64,000 nt of DNA from Betaproteobacteria bacterium (lineage in GTDB: Bacteria > Pseudomonadota > Gammaproteobacteria > Burkholderiales > Usitatibacteraceae). Position 1 is the stretch's first letter; each line of letters starts with the position of its first letter. The position numbers and the translations under genes are program-made. Positions 56,744 through 64,000 of this stretch are shown piece after piece. The stretch spans positions 1 to 64,000 of the forward strand of contig JAGRPO010000141.1 in the NCBI GenBank assembly GCA_019449455.1, read 5' to 3'. The notes under the pieces are model-generated. The model saw only the letters and a list, made by a program, of their open reading frames with translations, had not been told where the DNA came from and searched no databases.

Positions 56744-58729
56744 CTATCGAAAAGGTCCGCGTCCCCTGAAGCGGCGCACGCGCGCGAGCAGGTCGCGGCC
56801 TTCGCGCTTGCTGATGCCGGCGCCGTAGCGCGCCTCGACGTATAGGCCGGTGATCTCGCGCGCTTCCCCGGCGACGGCGGGGCGCACGGCCTCCACGCGC
56901 GCGAGAAAGTCGAGCGGTCCCTCGTGGGGCGCCCGGACGATTCCCGTGCCGGCGAGCTTGGCGCAGAAGCGGTCCCAGGCGACGACGGCGGGATCGCGGC
57001 GCGAGGGCAGGTCGCGCAGGACGAGGGCCAGCCCGACCAGGCCGCCCACGGCGAGGACGGCCCCCGTGAGCCACAGCGCGAGCTTCTTCCAGTCGGAGAT
57101 CTCGAGCCCCAGGTTCGCCAGGAACTGGCGCTGGCGATCGACGTTGTAGCCCAGCACCCACTGGTTGTACTGGCTGTTGAGCGCATCCCACGCGAAGCGA
57201 AGGTTGGCCAGCACGCGCAGGCGATCGGCCGCGATCAGCGACGGTATCACTCCGATGGGCCCCAGGGCCGAGTTGATGCCGCTGTCGATGCGGTCCGGCG
57301 AGACGACGGAGGTGGGATCGACGCGAATCCACCCGCGCTCCTCCAGCCACACCTCGACCCAGGCGTGGGCGTCGGCCTGCCGCACCAGGAGCTCCCGGTT
57401 GAGGGGGTTCAATTCCCCGCCCTGGTAGCCGGTGACGACGCGGGCGGGGATGCCGGCGGCGCGCATGAGGAGCGCGAAGCTTCCCGCGTAGTGCTCGCAG
57501 AAGCCGCGCTTCACCTCGAACAGGAACTCGTCGTACGGGTCGTCCGACGTGAGCAGCGGCGGCTCGAGCGTGTAGGTGAACTGCGCGTTGAAGAGCTGCA
57601 GGGCGCGGTTCAGGATCTGCGCCGGGCCGGCCGACTCGCGCGCCCACTGGCGGCCCAGCGCGACGGTGCGGGGATTGCGGCGCTCGTCGAAGGAGAGGCC
57701 GAGCGCCCGGAAGGTCGAGGGCAGCTTCTCGCCGTAGCGGTAGTCGAGGTAGGACGTCATCTCGTAGCGGATGCGCGTGTCCACGGGCCGGATGGAGCGC
57801 ATCTGCAGGTCGTGGCGGATGCCGGCGCCGCGCGGCAGGGTGCCCGGGACGTCCAGCGAGAAGAGCCAGTGCTTGCCGTGCGGCTCCACCGACACGGTGT
57901 AGCGGACCGGGCGCTCGGCGCGCGAGTATTCCATGCTGCCCGCGGCACTGAGTTCCGGCACCTTCCAGGTCCGGCCGTCGAAAGCCCACAGCACGGGGCC
58001 CCGCCAGTAGAGCCTGCTGAAGGGCGGGATGTCGCCGTCGAACTGGACGCGGAACGCCGTCGCCTCCGACTGGATCAGCTGCGAGACGCTGCCCGGCGTC
58101 ATCGTGTCCGACAGGCCCGTGAGCCCGGCGCGGGCGTCCTGGGGCAGCGCCCAGAGCGGCCCCTGCACGCGCGGGAAGAGGATGAAGAAGACGAGCATGA
58201 GGGGCACGGCGTGCAGGAGGAGCATCCCGGCGGGCATGAGGCGCTCGCGAATCGTGGGGCTGCGCCCCACGCCCCGGTGGTACCCGACGAGCGTGGCCAC
58301 GAAGAGCCATACGCAGACGAACATGTAGATCGCGATCGGGATGCTCTGCGAAAAGAGGAAGTTCGTCATCACGAGGACGAACCCGAGGTGGATGGCGAGC
58401 ACGACCTCGCGCGAGGTCTTCATCTCGAGGAGCTTCATCGCGGCCATCAGGACGAGGAGCGTGGTCCCGGCGTCGCGGCCCGTGACGCGGCGATAGGCGA
58501 AGAGCGTGGCGGCGACGGCCGCGACGGTGAGGGCCACGACGAGCCAGCGCGGGGGATTGCGCGAGGCGCTCCACGCGATCCACCCCCGCCAGGCGACCAC
58601 CAGCGCGAAGAACACCCCCACCCACTCCGGAAGCCGCGTCGCGTGCGGCGCGGCGACGAAGACCATCGCCGCGAGGAGCCACATCACGTTCCTCACGTCG
58701 AGCGCGGCGTTGGGCAGCGTGCCGCTCAC
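56744..58729 (-). CDS. TgpA-like transglutaminase with membrane N-terminus (DUF3488)
   Basis: 661 aa from a GTG overlapping the DUF58 stop. N-terminal half: about seven membrane helices. Transglutaminase-like triad: Cys in KRGFCEHYAGSFALLMRAAG, His in QADAHAWVEVW and Asp in IRVDPTSVV. A C-terminal membrane helix and DUF4129-like tail follow. Together with the MoxR and DUF58 genes it forms a common three-gene unit thought to act in envelope protein handling. Confidence 0.92.
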   Translation of the reverse strand: MSGTLPNAALDVRNVMWLLAAMVFVAAPHATRLPEWVGVFFALVVAWRGWIAWSASRNPPRWLVVALTVAAVAATLFAYRRVTGRDAGTTLLVLMAAMKLLEMKTSREVVLAIHLGFVLVMTNFLFSQSIPIAIYMFVCVWLFVATLVGYHRGVGRSPTIRERLMPAGMLLLHAVPLMLVFFILFPRVQGPLWALPQDARAGLTGLSDTMTPGSVSQLIQSEATAFRVQFDGDIPPFSRLYWRGPVLWAFDGRTWKVPELSAAGSMEYSRAERPVRYTVSVEPHGKHWLFSLDVPGTLPRGAGIRHDLQMRSIRPVDTRIRYEMTSYLDYRYGEKLPSTFRALGLSFDERRNPRTVALGRQWARESAGPAQILNRALQLFNAQFTYTLEPPLLTSDDPYDEFLFEVKRGFCEHYAGSFALLMRAAGIPARVVTGYQGGELNPLNRELLVRQADAHAWVEVWLEERGWIRVDPTSVVSPDRIDSGINSALGPIGVIPSLIAADRLRVLANLRFAWDALNSQYNQWVLGYNVDRQRQFLANLGLEISDWKKLALWLTGAVLAVGGLVGLALVLRDLPSRRDPAVVAWDRFCAKLAGTGIVRAPHEGPLDFLARVEAVRPAVAGEAREITGLYVEARYGAGISKREGRDLLARVRRFRGRGPFR

Positions 58730-59685
58730 GGCGCGGTCCCTTCGCCGTGCAGCGCCAGCGCCTCCAGGCAGCGGTTGCGGTGGGGCTCGCCCCGTCCCGG
58801 CGCAATGGACACCCCGGGCAGGCGCAGGCCGTAGCTCTGCCCCAGCCGCTCGGTCTCGATCACCCAGTGCGCGAGGATCGCGAGGCGCCCCTCGGGATCC
58901 GGGGCGCGTGCGTCGATCCAGTCGAGCCACAATTCCGCCGAGGCCGTGGACTGGAACTCCTTCGTGAGCAGATCGTCGCCGCGCGCGAGCGCCTTCCACG
59001 CGATCTGCCTCGGGGGATCCCCGGGACGGTAGCCGCGCAGGAGCGCGAAGTCCTCGTCGCCGGGCACGGGAATGCCCTCATCGCCGCCCGACGTCGATTG
59101 CTGCGGCGGCAGCCCCGCCGTGGGGTCCGGCCGCGGATACACGATGACGGAGAGGCCGAAGTCGAAGTACGACCACGCGTGGAAGAAGCCGACGGGATAG
59201 CGGGTGAAGACCTCCAGGCGCCCGCAGCGCAGGCGCCCGCGCCGCTGCGTGGGCACCGCGAGGCTCGCGACCGTGGGCTCCGTCGCATGCACGTCGACGA
59301 AAGCCGGGATCTCGCCCCGGCGCCGGATCCCGACGGCGTAGCGCTCGCGCGAAGGCGATTCGAGCACGACCCGGAAGCTCGCCGTGTCCCCCGCGAAGAC
59401 CGGGTCGCAACGCCCGGGGCGAAGCTTCAGGTGGGCGAGGTTGCGCCACGTGTGCAGCAACGCCACCGCCCCCATCGAGGCGAGGAGGAAGGTGAGCACG
59501 AAGCCGATCGAGAGCGCGTAGTTGACGGAAGCCAGCAGCAGCACGAGCACGACGAGGGCGAAGAAGTAGCCCTGCTTGGTGGGCAGCACGAAGATGCGGC
59601 GCTGCGCCAGCGTGACCGGCGGCGTCTCGGGGACCTTCGCCCGGAAGATCCAGTCGGCAATGGACTGCCTGAGATTGGCGAACAT
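58726..59685 (-). CDS. DUF58 domain protein
   Basis: 319 aa. Two N-terminal helices (FFALVVLVLLLASVNYALSI, FVLTFLLASMGAVALL), a beta-rich region and the DUF58 core YRPGDPPRQIAWKALARGDD. von Willebrand A-like fold is likely. It is expected to work with the MoxR ATPase encoded upstream. Confidence 0.93.
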   Translation of the reverse strand: MFANLRQSIADWIFRAKVPETPPVTLAQRRIFVLPTKQGYFFALVVLVLLLASVNYALSIGFVLTFLLASMGAVALLHTWRNLAHLKLRPGRCDPVFAGDTASFRVVLESPSRERYAVGIRRRGEIPAFVDVHATEPTVASLAVPTQRRGRLRCGRLEVFTRYPVGFFHAWSYFDFGLSVIVYPRPDPTAGLPPQQSTSGGDEGIPVPGDEDFALLRGYRPGDPPRQIAWKALARGDDLLTKEFQSTASAELWLDWIDARAPDPEGRLAILAHWVIETERLGQSYGLRLPGVSIAPGRGEPHRNRCLEALALHGEGTAP

Positions 59686-59703
59686 CGCCCCCGGGCCGGG
59701 CGG

Positions 59704-60645
59704 TCAGGGAATGGCGACGGAGGTGAGCAGGTCCGCCGACGCGTCGAACCCGCCCTTCTGCGACTCGCCGGTGCCGTGCAGGCGATGGCCGACCACCACG
59801 GGCAGGACCGCCTGGACGTCCTCGGGAAGGACCTGCCGGCGCCCCTGCATCATCGCCCAGGCCTGCGCGGCGCGCAGCAGCGCCAGGCCGGCGCGCGGGG
59901 AGAGTCCTTGCGCGTACTTGGGCGACACGCGCGTGTGCGCCACCAGCGCCTGGACATAGTCGAGGAGGGCATCGGAGACCTGCGTCGCCGTCGCGGCGCG
60001 CTGCGCCTCGATCAGCTGCGCGGAGTTCATCGCCGGCTCCAGGTGCGAGATGAGGTCCCGGCGATCCTCGCCCTTCAGGAGCTCGCGCTCGGCCTTCGCG
60101 TCGGGGTAGCCGAGGCGCAGGCGCATGAGGAAGCGGTCGAGCTGCGACTCGGGCAGCGGGAACGTGCCCACCTGGTGGAGCGGGTTCTGGGTCGCGATGA
60201 CGAAGAAGGGCTCCGGCAGCGGCCGCGTCTGGCCGTCGGCGGTGACCTGGTGCTCCTCCATCGCTTCGAGCAGCGCGCTCTGGGCCTTCGGGCTGGCGCG
60301 GTTGATCTCGTCGGCGAGGACGATCTGGGAGAAGATCGGCCCGGGATGGAAGCGGAAGGTGGAGCTCTCGCGATCGAAGATCGACACGCCGATCACGTCG
60401 GCCGGCAGCAGGTCGGAAGTGAACTGGATGCGCTGGTAGTCGAGGCCCAGGAGGCGGGCCAGGGCCTGCGAGAGCGTCGTCTTGCCGACCCCGGGCACGT
60501 CTTCGATGAGGAGGTGCCCGCGGGCCAGGATGCAGGCCATCGCGAGGCGGATCTGGCGCTCCTTGCCCAGGATCACGCGCGAGGCGCGGGAGACCACGTC
60601 CTCGACGGGATTGGGGGCCAGGCGGGCGCGGGCATCGATAAGCAT
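59704..60645 (-). CDS. MoxR family AAA+ ATPase
   Basis: 313 aa. Walker A EDVPGVGKTTL, Walker B ILADEINRASPKAQSALLEA, ATQNPLHQVGTFPLPESQLD (sensor 1 and family motif). MoxR ATPases act as chaperones for complex assembly with VWA/DUF58 partners. First gene of this operon. Confidence 0.95.
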   Translation of the reverse strand: MLIDARARLAPNPVEDVVSRASRVILGKERQIRLAMACILARGHLLIEDVPGVGKTTLSQALARLLGLDYQRIQFTSDLLPADVIGVSIFDRESSTFRFHPGPIFSQIVLADEINRASPKAQSALLEAMEEHQVTADGQTRPLPEPFFVIATQNPLHQVGTFPLPESQLDRFLMRLRLGYPDAKAERELLKGEDRRDLISHLEPAMNSAQLIEAQRAATATQVSDALLDYVQALVAHTRVSPKYAQGLSPRAGLALLRAAQAWAMMQGRRQVLPEDVQAVLPVVVGHRLHGTGESQKGGFDASADLLTSVAIP

Positions 60646-60753
60646 GGGATCGGGGCTCGTTCCGGGAACCGGGTCGGTGGAATACGGGTCGGACCGGTAT
60701 CCGGTTTCAGGATAGCATGGGCCGCGGCGCGCTCCTGCGACCCCGGTCCGGTG

Positions 60754-60759
60754 GATAAT
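60754..60759 (+). promoter_or_regulatory. Possible -10 box for the secreted WNPNESGWG protein gene
   Basis: GATAAT in the 202-base gap between the divergent moxR operon and the gene at 60848, 89 bases before it. No clear -35. Apart from this I see no feature in the gap. Confidence 0.3.
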
Positions 60760-60847
60760 GGGAAAGCTCGAGCACGCAGATCCCGCAACTGTTGCGTTTG
60801 CGCGCGGCCCGCCGTGAACGGGCCGGCGACGGACGCCGGAGAATCGA

Positions 60848-61366
60848 ATGAAGAGGCTGCAATCCATGCTGTGCACGCTCGCCGCGTCGGCCGCCCTCCA
60901 GGCCGCGGCGCAGGCGGCTCCGAATCTCGACTACACCGACATGTGGTGGAATCCCAACGAGAGCGGTTGGGGACTCAGCATCCGGCAGAAACTGGGCCCC
61001 AACAACCCCGTGGATAGGCTTGTCGCGATCTGGTACACCTACGACCCGCGGGCGACCGACCCCGCCTCCCCGGGAGGGACCGGCTCGGTACCGCTCTGGC
61101 TGTACATGACGGGCGAGTGGTCCACGCCCACCTCGTACGCGGGCACGATCAGCGCGACGACAGGCACGCATTTCACCCAGCCATGGATCCCCTTCGATCC
61201 TTATCCCATCGCGGAGGTGGGCTCCTTCCGGCTGCGGTTCACGGATGCGGGGCACGGCATCTTCGACTACACGATCGCGCCTCCCGCGGGCATTCCGACG
61301 ACGCACCCCGGCTACGGGCTGCCGACGATGTCGGGCACGAAGACGATCGAGCGGCAGGTCTTCTAG
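60848..61366 (+). CDS. Secreted protein with WWNPNESGWGLS motif, unknown function
   Basis: 172 aa. Signal peptide ~1-23 (LCTLAASAALQAAAQAAP) followed by DYTDMWWNPNESGWGLSIRQ and IWYTYDPRATDP. The NPNESGWG box is a recurring element in exported proteins of several beta- and gammaproteobacteria, often repeated; here it is found once. Aromatic-rich, probably beta-sandwich. No catalytic residues can be named. Confidence 0.75.
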   Translation: MKRLQSMLCTLAASAALQAAAQAAPNLDYTDMWWNPNESGWGLSIRQKLGPNNPVDRLVAIWYTYDPRATDPASPGGTGSVPLWLYMTGEWSTPTSYAGTISATTGTHFTQPWIPFDPYPIAEVGSFRLRFTDAGHGIFDYTIAPPAGIPTTHPGYGLPTMSGTKTIERQVF

Positions 61367-61380
61367 CGGGGGAGCTCGCG

Positions 61381-62301
61381 GTGTCCGTCGCGCTCGTCAC
61401 GCATCCGGACTGCATCCTGCACGAGATGGGGGCGCATCACCCGGAATCGCCCGAGAGGCTCAAGGCGGTGCTCGACGCCCTCGATTCGTCGGGGTTCGGC
61501 GGGCAGCTCGACGTTCACGAGGCGCCCGAGGCGAGCCTCGAGGAGCTCGCGCGCGTCCATGGCGAATCGCACATCGACGCCGTCCACGGCAAGGCGCCGG
61601 AGGAGGACTACGCGTTCCTCGATCCCGACACCTCGATGAACCCGAAGTCGCTCTCCGCCTCGCTGCGGGCCGCCGGCGCGGTCGTTCGCGCAGTCGACCT
61701 CGTGGTCGGCGGCTCCGCCACGCGCGCGTTCTGCGCCGTGCGCCCCCCGGGCCACCACGCGACACCCGACCGGGCGATGGGATTCTGCATCTTCAACAAC
61801 GTGGCGGTGGGCGCGGCGCACGCGCTCGAGCGCCACGGAGTCGAGCGCGTGGCGATCCTCGACTTCGACGTCCATCACGGCAACGGCACCGAGGACATGA
61901 TCAGCGGCGACCCGCGGGCGATGCTGTGCTCGACGTTCCAGCACCCGTACTACCCGTACTGCGGGGCGGATTCGCGCGCCGAGAACCTGGTGAACGTGCC
62001 CCTGCCGGCCATGACCGGCAGCGCCGGATTCCGGGCGGCGGTGGAGCGTTTCTGGAAGCCCGCGCTCGAGCGGTTCGAGCCGCAGCTGGTGATGGTCTCG
62101 GCCGGCTTCGACGCCCATCGCGAGGACCCGCTGGCCCACATCCAGCTCGGCGACGACGACTACGAATGGATCACGGACTTCATCGCGGAGGTGGCGGACC
62201 GCTTCGCGCAGGGGCGGATCGTCTCCACGCTCGAGGGCGGCTACAACACCCGGGCGCTCGCCCGCAGCGTCGTGCGGCACGTGCGCGTGCTCGCCGGGTG
62301 A
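61381..62301 (+). CDS. Histone deacetylase-family amidohydrolase
   Basis: 306 aa from a GTG with GGGGGAG seven bases before it. HDAC/acetylpolyamine amidohydrolase motifs: GAHHPESPERLKAVL, RPPGHHATPDRAMGFC, LDFDVHHGNGTED (metal ligands Asp and His), VSAGFDAHREDPL with a further ligand, and STLEGGYNTRALARSV. Substrate in bacteria may be acetylpolyamines, acetoin-related compounds or proteins. Confidence 0.93.
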   Translation: MSVALVTHPDCILHEMGAHHPESPERLKAVLDALDSSGFGGQLDVHEAPEASLEELARVHGESHIDAVHGKAPEEDYAFLDPDTSMNPKSLSASLRAAGAVVRAVDLVVGGSATRAFCAVRPPGHHATPDRAMGFCIFNNVAVGAAHALERHGVERVAILDFDVHHGNGTEDMISGDPRAMLCSTFQHPYYPYCGADSRAENLVNVPLPAMTGSAGFRAAVERFWKPALERFEPQLVMVSAGFDAHREDPLAHIQLGDDDYEWITDFIAEVADRFAQGRIVSTLEGGYNTRALARSVVRHVRVLAG

Positions 62302-62305
62302 CGGG

Positions 62306-62611
62306 CTAGCCGGCGTCGGCCGGGGCGAGCACGGTCTCCGGGTCGGCCGTCGTCGAGCGGACCTGCAACACCTTCTCCCGCGATTTTTCCCCGGACAGCA
62401 GCGTCACGTCCCGGCGGGCGACGCCGAAGCGCTTCGCCACGAAGGCGATGAGCGCCTCGTTGGCACGGTTCTCGAGCGCGGGTGCCGCGACGCGCACCTT
62501 CAGCGAATCGCCGTGCAGGCCGACCACCTCGGTGCGGCGGGCCTGCGGCTGGGCGTGGATGCTGAGAGTGACGACGCCCTGGGCGGGGTCGCGGCGAAAC
62601 CAGCCTGCCAC
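62306..62611 (-). CDS. DUF167 (YggU-like) family protein
   Basis: 101 aa. HAQPQARRTEVVGLHGDSLK, VRVAAPALENRANEALIAF and DVTLLSGEKSREKVLQV cover the family core. Function unknown. Lies four bases after the stop of the HDAC gene, convergent with it. Confidence 0.88.
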   Translation of the reverse strand: MAGWFRRDPAQGVVTLSIHAQPQARRTEVVGLHGDSLKVRVAAPALENRANEALIAFVAKRFGVARRDVTLLSGEKSREKVLQVRSTTADPETVLAPADAG

Positions 62612-62627
62612 GGGGAGTGGGGCGGGG

Positions 62628-63707
62628 TCAGGATTCCGCGTTGGAGCGGGCGCCGATCAGCTTCTGCAGGCCGAGCAGGCTCCAGTTGCGCGTTTCGATC
62701 GCGGAGTGGATCACGCCGCGGTAGCGCATGGCCTGGGAATACGACCAGGGCGAGGCGAGGAAGTTGGCGTACAGCTCCTCGTAGCTGCCGGCGCTGCAAT
62801 ACCCCGCATAGGCGCAGGCTTGCAGCGACTCGCGGTCGAAGGCGGGGCAGGTGGGCTGGAAGTCGCAGGCCACGAGAGAGAACGCGCCGACGAGGGAGGC
62901 GGGCTCGGGAATCTCGCCGGTGGCCCCGATGCGCAGCTCGCCGATCAGGCGGTGCTGCGCGAGGAACTGCGCCACCATCACCATCGCCTCCGCGTCACGC
63001 GTCTCGAGGAGGTCGATGATGCGCCGGAAGTCCTCGTTGTCGACCGCCTTGCCGGATTCGCCCGAGATCTTCGGCGCGCTCAGGTTGCGGTTGAGCTCGG
63101 CGACCAGCATGCGGGCCTGCGCGCGCGTGTCGCCGCCCTCGCTCGCCTGGCGGTACAGGTCGTCGACCTGCTTCTGGGTGATGCGCGCCCCCTGGAAGCC
63201 CAGGCAACGCTGGGTGTCGTCGGAGGCATCGTAGGCCGCGATGCGCCTGGCGGCCTCGGGATCGGAGGCGGGAATGCCCGCGATGAACTGGCGCCGGCGC
63301 TTTTCGCTCGTCGCCGCCAGGTCGTCGTTGATCGAGGTGGCGAAACCGCAGGCCTCGAGGGCCCGCGCGAGGTAGTAGCGCTCCTCGCGGTCGAGGCTGT
63401 CCTTGCGCGCGAGCAGCGCGTCGGCGAACGCCTTCAGGTCGCGAGTCGACCGGAACTGCGATTCGACCGCGGAGGGGCGATGGACGGCATGCGACGCGAC
63501 AGGCGACTGGAACGCTGTCGCCGCGGAACGACGCGCATCGCCGGCCTGGACCAGGGCGATGCCGCCGTCGGGCCCGCCGGAGGCGGTGGTTGAAACGACG
63601 GCGCCGGAACCCGAGGACGCGGCAGCCGGGGCGCCGTCCCACTTGGCGGCGAGGAGGATTCCGTAGGCGACGAGAGAGGCGAAGCCGATGGCGGTGAGGC
63701 GATTCAT
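62628..63707 (-). CDS. Uncharacterised membrane-anchored protein
   Basis: 359 aa. A hydrophobic N-terminus (AIGFASLVAYGILLAAKW) acts as anchor or signal, then a Ser/Ala/Gly linker to residue ~75 and a helical domain with several Cys (EACGF, QRCLGF, ACDFQPTC, CAYAGYC). The domain's SYEELYANFLASPWSYSQAM end is not known to me. The ATG at 63707 is preferred over a TTG three codons upstream. Probably periplasmic. Confidence 0.65.
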   Translation of the reverse strand: MNRLTAIGFASLVAYGILLAAKWDGAPAAASSGSGAVVSTTASGGPDGGIALVQAGDARRSAATAFQSPVASHAVHRPSAVESQFRSTRDLKAFADALLARKDSLDREERYYLARALEACGFATSINDDLAATSEKRRRQFIAGIPASDPEAARRIAAYDASDDTQRCLGFQGARITQKQVDDLYRQASEGGDTRAQARMLVAELNRNLSAPKISGESGKAVDNEDFRRIIDLLETRDAEAMVMVAQFLAQHRLIGELRIGATGEIPEPASLVGAFSLVACDFQPTCPAFDRESLQACAYAGYCSAGSYEELYANFLASPWSYSQAMRYRGVIHSAIETRNWSLLGLQKLIGARSNAES

Positions 63708-63819
63708 GGAGGGCAAGTTTCGTCCGAATGTGGCTTTTCGTCAATGATTTCCAAGGGAAACTTCATCCTCGGCAGAGGCAAGATCCGGGCCCGTTCCCGG
63801 CCAATGCCTCCGTAAAACT

Positions 63820-64000
63820 CAGTGATGCAGAATTTTCGACAAAAAGGCCTGCGCCCGCTCGGACCGGGCGGTGCCGAAAAACTCGTCCTTCGTGCAGTCC
63901 TCGACGATCTGGCCGTGATCCATGAACACCACCCGGTGCGCGACCTTCCTCGCGAAGCCCATTTCGTGGGTGACGACCATCATGGTCATCCCCTCGCGGG
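63820..64000 (-). CDS. Polar amino-acid ABC transporter ATP-binding protein (C-terminal fragment, cut by window edge)
   Basis: Only the last ~60 codons are inside the window. VVTHEMGFARKVAHRVVFMD followed by HGQIVEDC is the H-loop and C-terminal region of GlnQ/HisP/ArtP-like ATPases, ending with FLSKILHH. Partner genes would lie to the right of the window. Confidence 0.9.

Noticed and set aside
56724-56766. Inverted repeat GGGGACGC/GCGTCCCC between nlpD and the transglutaminase gene
   Set aside because: Loop of 27 bases and no T run on either strand; one arm lies in the coding end of the minus-strand gene. Too weak for a terminator call.

Overview
The window is a very GC-rich (roughly 68-70 percent) stretch of bacterial chromosome. 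The gene order thrS-infC-rpmI-rplT-pheS-pheT-ihfA-merR-tRNA-Pro, the surE-pcm-nlpD run, a monofunctional RelA, and an SdhC/SdhD/SdhB set all point to a betaproteobacterium. I cannot name the genus from sequence alone. Coding density is high, with many ATGA/GTGA overlaps between genes, so most of the window is organised in tight operons. Apart from the tRNA-linked polysaccharide genes, I see no mobile elements, CRISPR arrays or rRNA genes.

Layout. 1-1371: the C-terminal part of the competence channel ComEC. 1381-7302 (minus strand): an eight-gene signalling operon. It contains a roadblock/LC7 protein, a PAS protein, a PhnD-like binding protein without signal peptide, a helical protein, a REC-like protein, a conservon-type small GTPase, a second roadblock-like protein and an HD-GYP phosphodiesterase. 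7600-11122: relA and an unusual protein joining a voltage-sensor-like domain to a CorA magnesium channel. 11136-16594: a GNAT acetyltransferase, tRNA-Val(GAC), a glycosyltransferase/methyltransferase fusion, a GH99-like (WbsX) protein and a cyclophilin-like protein. 16613-24290: the translation and IHF operon with a probable attenuated leader, a MerR regulator and tRNA-Pro(GGG).

24311-30317 looks like a low-oxygen/nitric-oxide response island. It has a five-gene cbb3-like oxidase operon with a SCO chaperone, a divergent AhpD-like gene, and an NsrR-type palindrome between them. Next to it are an FmdE-like gene and a Crp/Fnr regulator behind an FNR-type box. 30314-32430: a truncated EF-G-like protein, Rnk and a phosphoesterase. 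32504-38689: the complete SUF iron-sulfur assembly operon with its Rrf2 regulator (sufB-C-D-S-U-T). 38720-41516: a UDG-family protein, DUF488, DUF3330, and succinate dehydrogenase sdhC-sdhD-sdhB with sdhA missing.

41536-48097: malic enzyme, then a tandem glycine riboswitch in front of gcvT-gcvH-gcvP. 48094-52182: a PilZ protein and an acyl-CoA dehydrogenase/SDR/DUF6285/phosphotransferase operon. 52196-56722: an M13 peptidase, then surE-pcm-nlpD without the expected rpoS. 56744-60645: a TgpA-like transglutaminase, DUF58 and MoxR operon. 60848-64000: a secreted WNPNESGWG-type protein, an HDAC-family deacetylase, DUF167, an unknown envelope protein, and the C-terminus of an amino-acid ABC transporter ATPase cut by the window edge.

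The best candidates for something undescribed are the conservon-like GTPase operon, the voltage-sensor/CorA fusion, the mini EF-G and the NO/O2-regulated oxidase island.
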